A stretch of DNA of 64,000 nucleotides, taken from the NCBI GenBank assembly GCA_028551475.1, contig CM052354.1:32387258-32451257 (forward strand), read 5' to 3'. The notes under the pieces were generated by a model. The model was not told the origin of the DNA. It saw only the letters and a list, made by a program, of their open reading frames with translations, and ran no database searches. The position numbers were made by a program, and so were the translations under genes. Below, one piece after another: positions 25,991-37,700 of the stretch (the first letter of the stretch is position 1; the number at the start of each line of letters is the position of its first letter). This stretch comes from Casuarina equisetifolia (taxonomy: Eukaryota > Streptophyta > Magnoliopsida > Fagales > Casuarinaceae).

Positions 25991-28370
25991 AAACTGAGAT
26001 TATTTTTATGTGTTCCTATATTTAAATATTCTAGAAAAAGTTTAACAAAAGCCATTACACCATCTGTGTAAATAAATTAAACTTCTTTGTACAAACTCAT
26101 AATGCATTTTGATTTACAATAATATGTTCAAGAATAATAAGACAATTCATTAGCCCATTTGTGTAGTTTGGACCCTATCGTGTCTATAGTGGTGATGCAT
26201 GATTGCGAGTTCACAAATTTGAGGGCCGCTGGCCCATGCTTTATCGATTTGCACCATAAGGCATGCATTTGGGACATAAATCATGACCACTCATAATGCC
26301 AGAAACCAAACTATCTAGTACTAATTTTCCTCCGCAGTGTAGGTTCCTATTATTTGTTACAAGGCCCTTCAATGAGTCAACTAGGCAGACTAACTATGCA
26401 TGAGGATGGACATTATCGTTTGTTGATTTGGGTTTCATTGTGAAACCCTTAACAAACAAAGAAGAGTTGTACTTTTTTATTGTATTGAAAACAAAAGCTC
26501 TCCATTGTAAATACACAATACTTAGGTAATGTTTAAGTATAAAAATTATCTTTTTAACTAATGAATTAGTTTTTGAAGTCGAACTATGAACCTATTTTCA
26601 GTACCTTATAATCAAAGTAGTTAATTCCATAATTCAATCTTACTTAATACTAGTGAAAATTCCACCACTTTGTTTCCTAAACAATAACTTGGTAAGCAAT
26701 CTTCTATCCTTGATATACAATAAACATGAGACAAGAACGATATTATAGAGGATTCAACTTGATCTTTTACAATTGGCCGTTAAAAAAGACAGAAATATTT
26801 TAAAGTTAGATGTGAAATTTCAGCGTAGTCTTAATTTTGAGTTTCACAATGGGTCTTCTGGTGGATGATTTTTGCTGTGAAAACGAGTAGATTGACTACA
26901 AAACTGGAGCCTGGGATCGGTTCTACACACAAGTTGCTTTTTCTTCCTTTCATGATTGACGAAATCCACCCGTTGAAGCCATCAAAGAAGTGAACGCTGA
27001 GCATTTATCATTCTCCCACTGACTTTTGCTTCCGACGACCTTGGTAGAGTGAAGAGAGCACGAACAAATCTCCCTTCAACATAGTTGGGAGCCTTGGTCG
27101 AGAACGAACTTTTTCCTTTTTCAACTTTTTGGAGCACGGCGTCGCATGGGGGGAACTTTGGCCCTCCACGATATCCTCTTTTCTCGTTCTCCAGTTGGTC
27201 ACTCAAGCAGCACATCTTGTTGCAGAATATCTTATGCTATAAGTAATCTCTCGAGGCCACGTTCCCACCTTCTTTGGTTGCCAGTTGTTCCACCTGCATT
27301 TAAGCTTCGCGCACGTGGCATTATATATTCACGAATGGGCTTTTAGGCTTCCTCTTATGTTGTGCTTCTTTAGTGGCATAGATTTGGATTCCATCATCTT
27401 TTGAGTACAACAAGGCCAGTAAGAAGTTCATTGCAACCATACAAAATATTCTTTCAGATAAAATCATTTACGACCTTGAAGAACATTTCATATAATAGGC
27501 ACAAGGTCATGAAATATAATCTCTTCAATATGAATGCTATGAGCATGTAGCATAAGATAGAACAAATAATATTATGTACATGGGATCATCACTAAAAATA
27601 TTAGCCAAATAACCCAACAAACATGGTTTTAGAAGTAGGGATGTAAAACCTGGAACCTAAGTCTTGAACTGCCAATAGCCAACTACTAGGTTATTAATTT
27701 TTAAAATTTTTAATTAATAAAATTGCTTGAGTACAAACACACATGTGTGGCTTTAGCATAATTTTCCATAAAAGTTTCATATTCTATACACACTATGTTC
27801 CATATTTTTTCACTTAAATTTATCCATTCTTTGTTCCTTATCCACTCATCGAAAATCCAACGTTTCCTGTGAAAAATAGCTAAGATTTACTATGGCCTAT
27901 GAAGAACTTTATCGTGCGATATATTCTATTGTCGCTGAAGAGCTTCCTTTGTAAGGCCGAAAGTACACTGATTTAAAATGCTAAAAAATCATCCTAAAAA
28001 GGCCTTCAGCTTGGTAAAGTATGCTGCCATGGACTTGGTCCCTTGAACAAGAACATCAAAACCTTTTTCAAGTTGAAACATTCCTGTATATTTACTTGAG
28101 AAGGTCGGTCTTTAGGTGATCCAAGTTGCAGGGAGAGAGCTGGTGGCTTGGGTCATCAGTTGGATTGGATCGATCACAGTTGCAGCTCGGCCCAGAACAA
28201 TCGTGGTGTGGATCGAGTTGGGTGCGGTATGGAACCAGCTTGGCGTTGAGTTCGCTTGCCTAAAGGACCGGGTGGTAAAATAAAAGTAAGCTTCTGGATA
28301 AAATAATGTACTATTGGATCTTGTCAACCTTGTCCAACACCAGCCTCAGGTGCTTGATGAATTGCCATTG
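25991..28370. repeat. Block S, copy 2 (3' flank of copy B)
   Basis: Continues the 3' flank of copy B after the 3.4-kb insertion. Matches S1 at GATTTGGGTTTC (26,425) and at TTCAAGTTGAAACATTCC (28,065). A segment at about 26,990-27,360 is less AT-rich, not seen in S1, and has short antisense frames without recognised homology. Confidence 0.65.
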
Positions 28371-28469
28371 GTTCTTGTCGATGAAACAAGAATCTGAATA
28401 ACATGTTGTCCCTCGTAACTAAATGTGAACCTACCGGATCTTGAGTTACTTCTCAGAGAGATCATTGGT

Positions 28470-29246
28470 GATGAATCATATTGTGAATGATCTTAATTTC
28501 TCATGGATTTTTTTATATGACTTAACACCGACTTCAGCTGATATTTATTAAATTTTGTGGATACGCCTCTCTTGGATTTGCGGTCACGAAGAACCCTGGG
28601 CAGGTAACTTTGGCAGCCGTCTCGCAGACAGTCATCAGAAAATAAGATCAAGACAACTTGTGGACTGTTCTCACGGAAACCAACTTCTCAACTAATTTTT
28701 CATGTGCTGTTAATGTTGCGGCATACCAAGTTGCATTGTAGTGCACAAGAGAACGACAGATTTTTTAGTTCTATCAAGCTTTTAGAAATGAGCGATTAAG
28801 CTAACCATATATCCTAAACCCACATCGGACACCAAAAGCCTTCTTGCCAAAGCAAAAGCCATGATGTATTAACAGAAGCGTTAGCTTCCTATTGTCTGTT
28901 TCAAACTAAGACACCCTTTCCTTCCTTCCCTAGTCATTTGCTAATTTGATTTTGATGATACTAGGATACAATGTTTTGTTTTAGATGCCAAGATGTTCAT
29001 TTTTTTTAAAATAATTTTTTTTATTTAATTGAAATCAAGAAAAGTTGGACAAGGTATATCCTAATCCAACAAATTACATGTTCTCAAAGAGGGGAAAGGA
29101 AAAGATAAGCCCATATTATGATAGGTATAAACTCATAGTTTAATATTTCATCCTAAAAAGGACTCTAAAGAAAATTCAGGTCAAAATCAAATTATTTCCT
29201 TTAAATGCTAGTGAATGGTCTTAATCCTTTATGGAGAAAATCCACA
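28470..29246. other. No gene seen between blocks S2 and T3
   Basis: AT-rich DNA with scattered stops in all frames. The stretch 28,990-29,240 has a T-rich start and resembles the DNA near 40,140-40,440 (AATTGAAATCAAGAAAAGTTG and AATCAAGAAACGTTG), so it is probably a dispersed repeat. Confidence 0.5.
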
Positions 29247-30170
29247 GATAGATAGTCTCCATTTCCAAACTCATGATCTGGAATCAATTTCATGTGAATT
29301 GTATCATTGGTCATGAACCTTTTCGCTCTAGACTTACAAACCACCACATTTTCTTTGGGAGCCTTTATTCTCACGTCAACAACTAAAAAGGATCTTATCT
29401 TATATGTTGAAAATAATAATTATTTTGTTTACTAATATCTTAATTTGATATATGTGTTTTTGTATCTTTTCTTGATAGAAGTAGATTTAAAGTTTAATAT
29501 AAAACTAATTTATAAGTTAAAAAAATATTATTTACATTTAAACACTACTCAAAGATTTTTTTTTCTTTTTAAATATAAGACTTTCTTCTTTAATACTTAT
29601 CTACAAATTGAGGATACCATAGCCTTATTGGGATGATTGTACGGCGCAAGCCACCAAAACATTTTACGTTCATATCTCTTTGCGGAATTCTCAGCTCTCA
29701 GGCCTATAAAAGCTGAAACCTTTCTCTTAGCGATCGAACTTGTCGAGTGTGATCTTCATGAAGAATCATTCTATACTCAAAAAAACCAAACCTTGTAGTT
29801 GTACAGCCGCAGCAAGCCGATAAAGCAAGTTATTGAGAAACTAATAAGTCCCACCGCCAGACTTCCTCCATCTACTATTACTCAGGTTGCTAACCATTTT
29901 CTTAAATGACCTGCCACTGTCTGCTTGCTGAGCGCAAGCCGCCCAAACATTTTGCATTCATCTGTTGTGGAATTCCCAACAACTTTAGCCTTAACAATGG
30001 AACCTGTAGACTCTGATCTTCACAGAGAATCATTCCATTTTCCAGGAATCAAACGTAACATTAACCACAGCAGGAAGACTTCCTGCTTCTGTTATTAGTC
30101 AGTTGTTTCCCAGAAGGATGTTATGTCTCTATCAAGGACCAGGTTCAAATTGATTTTTGCTTAGACTGAA
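29247..30170. repeat. Block T, copy 3
   Basis: Homologous to block T copy 2 over its length, including both internal units and the shared end TCTATCAAGGACCAGGTTCA. It begins the duplication unit that carries copy C. Confidence 0.75.
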
Positions 30171-30252
30171 CCCCACCCACAGACCTACCGATTAACCTAG
30201 ATACCTTTTTAGTGGACGTCTGTTTTCAGGCCTTTGGCTTCATTGCAAAGCT

Positions 30253-30489
30253 TCAAATGATGCAAAGGAGTCCAAGTCGCAGTGAAGGCAACTTGATGAT
30301 CTGTTCTAAGTTCAAGCTGGGATACTTTTGGAAACCGACATAGGACCAAGTCACTCCAGCGTTACTTGACACACGCTGATTAGAAATGTCCTCAAAAGCC
30401 GCACCGACCGCAGAACAAAGTTCTGCTGGCCCGTCAAGGCATGTGTATTTGTCTCGATTAGACGGAAAGGACCTTTGCAATTTTTTCAC
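30253..30489 (-). pseudogene. Unrecognised open frame, likely gene fragment (78 residues)
   Basis: Minus-strand frame with blocks such as CLDGPAELCSAVGAAFEDIS and NAGVTWSYVGFQKYP that look protein-like rather than random. A diverged version lies at about 240-430 in unit 1 (GCGGTTTTTGAGGACTTTTT on the minus strand), where it has stops. It begins where block T ends and P starts. I do not recognise the family. It may be a captured exon or part of a transposon. Confidence 0.35.
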
Positions 30490-30744
30490 TTAACAATTCA
30501 AAAATGATTGAGGAACCTTATTACTTAAGAAATAAGAATTTTAATATATATTTTTAATAATATAAGATTTATTAAATTTTTTTATTATGATAGTCCAATT
30601 ATTAAATTATTATCATATCATATTACATAAACAATGGAGAATATATGAACTTGAACAAATAAAAATCTATGAAAATATTAAAAAAATCTTAATTTTGATA
30701 TTGTCATGAATCATTTATTATGCAGTTTAAAAGTTAAGTAAAAA

Positions 30745-32010
30745 GTTAATAAAATTTATTATTATAATTTTTTAAATAAATAAATTTAGATATTTATAAA
30801 TCTTAATATATTTCTTAAGAAAAAACAAGGTTTATTAGTTATTTTTTAATACTATTCATTATTAAAAACAATAATGAAGAAGACAAAAAGGCCTAACGAT
30901 AGAAGTGAATTTGTAAAATTGCCTGTATGCGTATGTTTGAGTCTTACTATATTGTATTTAAAATAATCCATCTTGAAACGATTCCGAAGGTTGTTTCTGT
31001 TCCAATAATGGAAATGGTTTATTTTTCGCGTTCCTAATTTATTGAGTTTCTCCTTTTTTTAATATGACAATGCTTAGTTTGCTGTGATACCAGCTTCCCA
31101 GCAACCTTCCCAATCCATGTTTCAGAATTGCTTGTAACTGGGTCTCTTAGCATGCCGAGTTTTCAGCGGGAAACTGGACTGCCGTTGCAATATGCACAAA
31201 GAAAGGTACATGGTATGCACAGGCTCGAGCCTCGTGTACCTTCTACCTTCTACCTTCTACCTTTCTTTTCTTACCTTTTCTATTTTTTTCTTTCCTTATA
31301 TGAAAGAAGACATGATAGAGTTAGGCATCGAATCTAACTTCTTTAAAAGTATCGTTCGTAAGTAGGTTTCTCACCTACTGAATAACGATGAAGATGGAGC
31401 TATCTGAGCACTTTGAAGGTACAGATAGAATTGACATCTCAATAAAACGATAAAACGCATCCTGGTGCATTAGACGACTTTTACGTTGGTGGTTGGACAC
31501 GGAATGCCATTGCTGATAAGAACATTTCTTTCGACTATCTTAATTCAATAAAAGGACAACGGCGGTTGCTTCCACGAAAAGTTGCTCTGCACCTCAAGAG
31601 TGCCCCGTGATTTATGGGACTTAAAGTCTCCACCACATGGCAGCGCAGCCTGCTGTACCACAGAAACTTTGTGTTTCACCTTGGTACTTTTCAGACAAAC
31701 GATGACGTTGGTGATTAGACTCTTACTCAGGATTTATTTATTTTTTGGTACGAAGACGAAGCCTGCTGCTTCCTGGAAAATTGCTCGCCATAACATGACA
31801 GAGCGTAGCCTGGTATACGACAGAAACTTTATGTTTCACGTCGCGGTTTTCAGACACTTGGTGCCACTGAATCTTTCTCCGAATACACGAAATGCGACTT
31901 TGGCACTTTCTAGGAAGAGTATTCCATAGAAATCAGGCTTAGAGGTACTCGGAACATAGTCAAATATGACTACTCTTTTGCCAAATTGGTATTTTGTTTT
32001 GTACTAAGAA
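30745..32010. repeat. Block P, copy 3
   Basis: Same elements: AT-rich start, exon-1 relic near 31080, then a partial and two fuller tandem units (about 31470-31560, 31625-31785, 31790-31880) and the end TTGCCAAATTGGTATTTTG shared with P1 and P2. Confidence 0.75.
31076..31210 (+). pseudogene. Exon-1 relic of a TPS-e/f gene (P3) with splice donor trace
   Basis: Reads FAVIPASQQPSQSM then FQNCL followed by a stop. Weak similarity continues to the exon end, where AAAGGTACATG near 31200 equals the exon 1/intron 1 border of copy C. It lies 3.7 kb upstream of the true exon 1 of copy C, so it is a separate dead copy and not part of that gene. Confidence 0.72.
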
Positions 32011-32029
32011 ATGTATATAACCTACAAAT

Positions 32030-32540
32030 ATTTATTTAATTTGAAAATATGTCACATTCATTTTTTTAGTATCTTTAAACTGGATAAATTTGATAAAGTA
32101 TCCTTCATAAGATTATCAACTATTAAAATTCTAAATTATAATTGATAAACAACTAAAAAAAAATATTTAGTTACAAAACTTTTTAATTTTTTTCTTAATA
32201 TATATTTATTGTATATAGTTTAATTTAAAAGTAAGTTACACTTATTTTTTTAGTATCTTTAAACTAGATAAATTTGGAAAAATATCCTTCATAGGATTAT
32301 CAATGATTTAAATTTTGAATTGCAGTAGGTAATTAAACCAACTAATGAAAAAGATTTAATTACAAATCTCCTTAAATTTTTTTTTTAACATGTATCTAAA
32401 TATAATTTATACAAAATTATAAATGTTTCCAAAATAAGGTTATTAAAATATTAATTTTATTGACTAAAATTATGAAAATAGTATATAAGAGAGAATTTAT
32501 ATTTAGGAACATCAAATCCTCTTAAAAAAATATTTTATTT
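32030..32540 (+). mobile_element. Two adjacent decayed LINE 3' pieces
   Basis: Two tandem segments (about 32030-32215 and 32220-32540) each repeat a TCACA(C/T)TCATTTTTTTAG-like start and a TAAACTGGATAAATTTG-like continuation. This matches the zinc-finger part of the LINE at 24,080. No frame is open. Confidence 0.55.
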
Positions 32541-32549
32541 GAGCTTGGT

Positions 32550-32820
32550 ATAGAATTAGCTTGGCATTGAATTAGCTTGCCGAAATGGCAGGTGGTAAAA
32601 TAAAATTAGGCTTCTAGATAAAATAATGTGCTATTGGATCTTGTCAACCTTATCCAACACAAGCCTTAGGTGCTTGATGAATTGCCATTGGTTTCCTTGT
32701 TGATATTGGTGCATTCCACATGTATAAGTATAAGTTGGGTCGACGAACCAAGAATCAAAATAACAAGTTATCGCTTGTAACTAATTTTGAACCTATTCGG
32801 TCTTTAGTTAAGTTTTTCAA
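32550..32820. repeat. Extra copy of the block S tail
   Basis: Repeats 28,230-28,470 (GGATCTTGTCAACCTT...CCAACAC and GCTTGATGAATTGCCATTGG), and more distantly 9,190-9,340. It sits between P3 and Q3, outside the normal block order. Confidence 0.65.
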
Positions 32821-33104
32821 AAAAAGTTGCATCAATTCCATACAAAAATTCTTCTGATAAATATGGAAAAGTTTTTTTTTCTTCTTATAAAACACGTTAA
32901 GTTATTTTCTATTTAATGTATTTTCAAGATTCTTTTTTTGTTGATAAATATATAAATTTATTCATCTAAAAATAAGATAATATAAAATTATAGGACATAT
33001 TCTAATATTATAAACTCATCTAAGAGGAAATTAAATTTAAAATTTTATAACTATGACACAACAAAATATTTATATAAAAAAATTTAATTATTTTTAAAAA
33101 TTTT

Positions 33105-33620
33105 CAAAAAATGACAAATGTTATCAAATCTCATGGGACAAATTGTCTTTGGCTTTTTTCCATTAAAATCAAAGATAAATTTGACGCGTACTCAGACAGA
33201 GTCCGTCGTAGGAAATTATTGGCAATCAGATTAGGTTCGTGTCGTATATCAGCCATCCCATCATTTATGAAATCACCATCATCTCATGTAACTTTAGCGA
33301 ACCCAATAACTGTTGGAAATCAAGTGAAGCTTCGCGTGAACTAATAATAGTTGGATGAAAAACCAAAAATAGATAGGTGCTTTGATGTCTTGTCCTATAG
33401 ACTACATAAATCAATTGAATAGATCTGGTTAACGTTGATCGATTTCTAGCTTCATGTTATCGATATACATTAATTTCGTTGAGATCTCAGCTGTAAGATT
33501 AAGATGTCCACAAGTATCGTGTTTAAAATTATTAAACTATTTCATTGAATAGAAAATTATTTAGAGTCAAGTCTTGGGTTTCAAACCTTTGTTCATTTTT
33601 GTGTACTTAAAATAAACATG
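33105..33620. repeat. Block Q, copy 3 (short)
   Basis: Truncated copy of block Q upstream of copy C, recognisable by ATTATTGGCAATC and GATCGATTTCTAGC. Most of the left part is missing or replaced by LINE-related DNA (32870-33100). Confidence 0.7.
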
Positions 33621-34723
33621 GGAATCATTGCTGGCACAATAATAAGTTAGTAGGGTCACTGACCATTAGATTAAGGATTCAATGGTAAATGTGTGCATAG
33701 GTGTTTAAGTTAAATAAAAAACACATAAATAAATTAAATGGTAAGTTTTCAAAACGGATCCAAAACCAAAAAAAAAAATGATGAATGTAAATTAATTCTA
33801 CTATTTATTTTTACTTTATAATAGAAGGTGGCCGAAGATGACTTTACCAGTGTAAAGAGATGTTAAGAAATTTTTCCATCCTGACTAGTTAACAAAGGGA
33901 ACCCTGTGGTGGAGTTCCACCGAATACAATTTGTTTTTAGTCTTCTACTAAGCTACAACCTATAACAAAGTTGGTTTAGATAATATTTAACCATTTGAAG
34001 AATCACTATCTATTGGTTTTGTCGAAATATTGTTATGGACTTTTTGTTGAGAACGTTTATAAAATTTACCACATCAAGATTATCTGAATTTCTTAAGATG
34101 GTTTACCAAAAAAACTTATATTAAAAGTTTTACCACTATTATTTAAGTAATAGTAAAAGTTTAATGATAACAAACATGAGTTGTTTCTATATTTAAGTAA
34201 TAACTGGTGATAAAGTAAGTAATAGTTAAACAATAAGTGAGAATATGATAAAATCTATATTATTATTATTATTTCCTTTTAAGTAAAGCAAGTTTATAAT
34301 GCAGAGTATCAAACTCAAAATTTAGGTCCTAGCTAGCTAGTAGCCAACCATTTGGTTACTAGCCTGTTAAAGGTAAAATCTGTATTGTTTAGCTTTAAAA
34401 TTTAAGAAATTTCAACTTAGATATATCGCTCCAAAAATAGTTAAATTTGGGGTAAGAAGGGAATTGATATCTATCTCTACTTTCTACTAACTTCTACTGC
34501 GTCGCGATCTGGGTCTTGGTCCTGTCATTCGAGTCAAGACTGAAGTAGACAGCTCTCTGTATGACATTGCAATGTCCTTCGCCGTGTGCTTTCCGCTCTT
34601 TAAACAGGAAAAGAATAGGAGACGTAATGGCTTTCCAGGCTTCCAGTGTGAAAATGCATAAAAATGACAAAAACCGTGTGATTCACACTCAACAGTCCCC
34701 TCAAAAGGAACACTACCGGATGT

Positions 34724-34732
34724 CTATAAATG
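34724..34732 (+). promoter_or_regulatory. TATA box of copy C
   Basis: CTATAAATG lies only about 25-30 bases before the chosen ATG at 34756. The same box in copy B stands about 65 bases before its ATG. The difference is a 41-base deletion in the leader of C. Transcription starting at the usual distance would begin at or near the ATG itself. Confidence 0.55.
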
Positions 34733-34755
34733 GCAAACTCAAACATTTGATAGTC

Positions 34756-37700
34756 ATGGACTCATCACTCTCCTCAATCCAATCTCAAGCGAGCAATATC
34801 AAGGAACTGATGTTCTCAAATTCTGATCCCTATTCATGTATTTCTCCTTCTGCTTATGACACTGCATGGCTAGCCATGATACCCGATCCGCAGAAACCTT
34901 CCCAACCCATGTTCAAGAGCTGCTTGAACTGGGTGATCCACAACCAGAAAGAAGAAGGCTCATGGGGCGAGTGTAATGCCCATGGCATGCCCACCATTGA
35001 GTGCCTTCCTGCAACTATTGCTTGCATGGTTGCACTCAAAAAGTGGAATGTCGGGATGTCTTGTATTGAGAAAGGTACATGAAGCGTGTATAGGAACCTA
35101 TGTAGATGAAATATTTAGCATATTTGTTGTACATTCTTGTCACCTGTTTCCATAGACCCCATCTGTCGTCATTAATTAAGGCAGCACTCATCTTCGTTTT
35201 CTCCCAACATCGTTTATTCGAGTGAGTTCTTTCATATAGGTTGTCAGATCAACTCAACCTTTACAATGGCTTTTTCTCGTGTTCAGTTACCATATCATTT
35301 ATATTAAAGCTAAACTTTCGTTTGTAAGGAGTACGATACTTTATTGGAGATCAAATCTTGTGCAATTTCATGACCTGACTGCTGTTCAGTTTACTTAATT
35401 TTCAATTCAGGGTTGGCATTTATCCAAGGAGGCACCGAGAATTTCCTCATGGAAATGAACCACTATCCTCGTTGGTTAGCCATTGCTTTCCCTGCAATGC
35501 TTGAACTTGCAGATTCAGTTGGTGTAGAGCTTGTTTTCCAGCATAGATCAAATCGGGTGGTGTCAGAATTATTCAAGACGCGGAAACAAATTCTTGAAAA
35601 GTAGTCCTTCTAGTTTTAAATTTTGAATCACTGTTTAAATCCATTCGTTTGGTTTATTTTATAGCTAATGATGTTTGTTAAGAAAAGAAACCTAATTACC
35701 GTGCTTTTTGGCTAGGGAGAAACTTGTGGACAAATGCCAAGATCTTCCATTATTGTCGTATCTTGAGGCACTGCCTGCATCATATGATATTGATCGAGAA
35801 GATATAATTAGTAGCTTGAGTAGTGACGGCTCATTGTTCCAATCTCCATCCGCCACGGCAAGTGCATTTATGGCTACTGGAAACGAAAAGTGCAGGGCTT
35901 ATTTAATATCAGCTGTTCAAAGATGCGGGAGTGGAGGTTGCAAAATTTCTCTTGCTTTATGACTTAAACTAGCAAAAGCATGCTTCACTACAGTTTTTCG
36001 ACTCAATCTGTTACCTTTTGTGTTACAAAATCATCTTGTATGCAGTTCCGGCAACGTATCCTTTGGATGAAGAGCTCATCAAGCTTTGCGTGGTTAACCA
36101 GCTATTCAAGTTGGGCTTGGCTCAGCATTTTGATCAAGAGACCGAAGGCGTTTTGGCACAAGTCTACCGGTAATAAAAGCTCATATTTACTTATCAGTTC
36201 ATTCCATTGATTTCTGATACTTTATTTACTTAAGAAACCAACCTATTTTCCCTACACGGAACCTTTTAGCCTGAAAGATCACTGGCATAATTTGTCCATA
36301 ATCTGATTTATTACGACTTTGTTCAACAGGAACTACTTGAGCCAAGAATCATGGCCAAAACCAAGCAATTCAGTTGCAGCCCAGCTATTTAAAGATGCGT
36401 TAGCATTTCAGCTCCTGCGTACTCATGGTTATGATATATCATCCGGTATATCTCTGGTCCAAGAAAGTTACGAGGTGCTCTAATTTTCTTTCCCTCGCTA
36501 TGGTCTGTAATTTTACTTCTCTGCTCGTTTTCTCTTGTAGATTGCTTTTGCTGGTTTTTACAGCACGAAGATATTCGTGATCAAATAGAAAATAGCCATG
36601 ATTACTTCACAACTGCAATGCTTAACGTTTATCGAGCTACGAATCTTATGTTTTCTGGAGAATATGACCTTGAGGAGGCTAGATCATTTTCAAAGAAATT
36701 ACTTGAGAAAACCATATCAATGGGAACGAGAGACAACAAGCAATCCATATCATCCATCTTGCCGAGAGTGGTAAGTCATCATTTTATTACAGAATATATT
36801 GCATGAGTGGGCGAAACTGAACCTTTCGCAAAGGCTATACTTCCTTTGAATGAAAAAAATAACAATAAAATGGAGTAAGAAACACCACAACATTCTTACT
36901 GCAAAAATTTCAGAGCATGTGTACAACACTGATAGAAAGAGTACTTACGGTTTGATTTATGTCAAGGAAGTTACCTCAAATTCATGAATTAACTTTCAGC
37001 TTGACATATGGGCCCTGCCAAGATGCTATTACAGCCCAAGGGAGATCTTGGGTCAGTACAGCCTTTTGGTATGCAGGGGTTCATAGAGCCCGTGTCCCAC
37101 ACCAATAGAGCGAGCACTTATCTTTTAGTTTATATTAAGGAAGTTGCTTCCAACCTATGATATTACTTTTGGATTAAGATATAGGCATTTTCAAAAAAAA
37201 AAAGCAAAAAAAAAAAGTACAACAACAAAATTGGATACAAATCTCAAAATATGATGTTTCACTGATTGCTTATCTGAACTATGCACACAAACCAGTACTT
37301 TTTGTTTGAAGGATTATTCAGACATGCCCCGAGATTCTCAATGTAAAGAAATCTGGCAGATTGAGAACGAGTTAAGCCTTCCATGGTTTGCTCGACTAGA
37401 TCACCTGGAACATAGGACATGGATTGAAGAAAAGGATTCGAATGTTCTCTGGATGGGAAAGGCTTCTCCCCTAAGGTAAAAATACTATTGCTAAGCCTAA
37501 GCAAAGAGGGAGACAAAGACACAAATAATCTGGGAACTATTCTTTACATCAACAAATTGATCTTTGGAACTTAGATTTTTTTTTTGGGCTAAACAAAGAA
37601 TTTATATATGAAATATATCAATACAACATAATTAGAGGGCATACCCCTATAAAAGGACTTGACACGACCTTACATTACAACAAATATAATTTTCTCAAAT

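Noticed and set aside
26982-27346. Three overlapping frames of 64-77 residues on both strands
   Set aside because: The stretch is less AT-rich, so chance frames are longer. I saw no splice context or known domain, though it could be checked by protein search.
31582-31929. 115-residue frame in block P3
   Set aside because: Same tandem repeat DNA as above; the frame differs between copies.
34561-34755. Upstream ATG as the main start of copy C
   Set aside because: The added 65 residues cover the TATA box and promoter region shared with copy B, where that frame is closed by a TAG in the leader. Kept only as a possibility in the findings.
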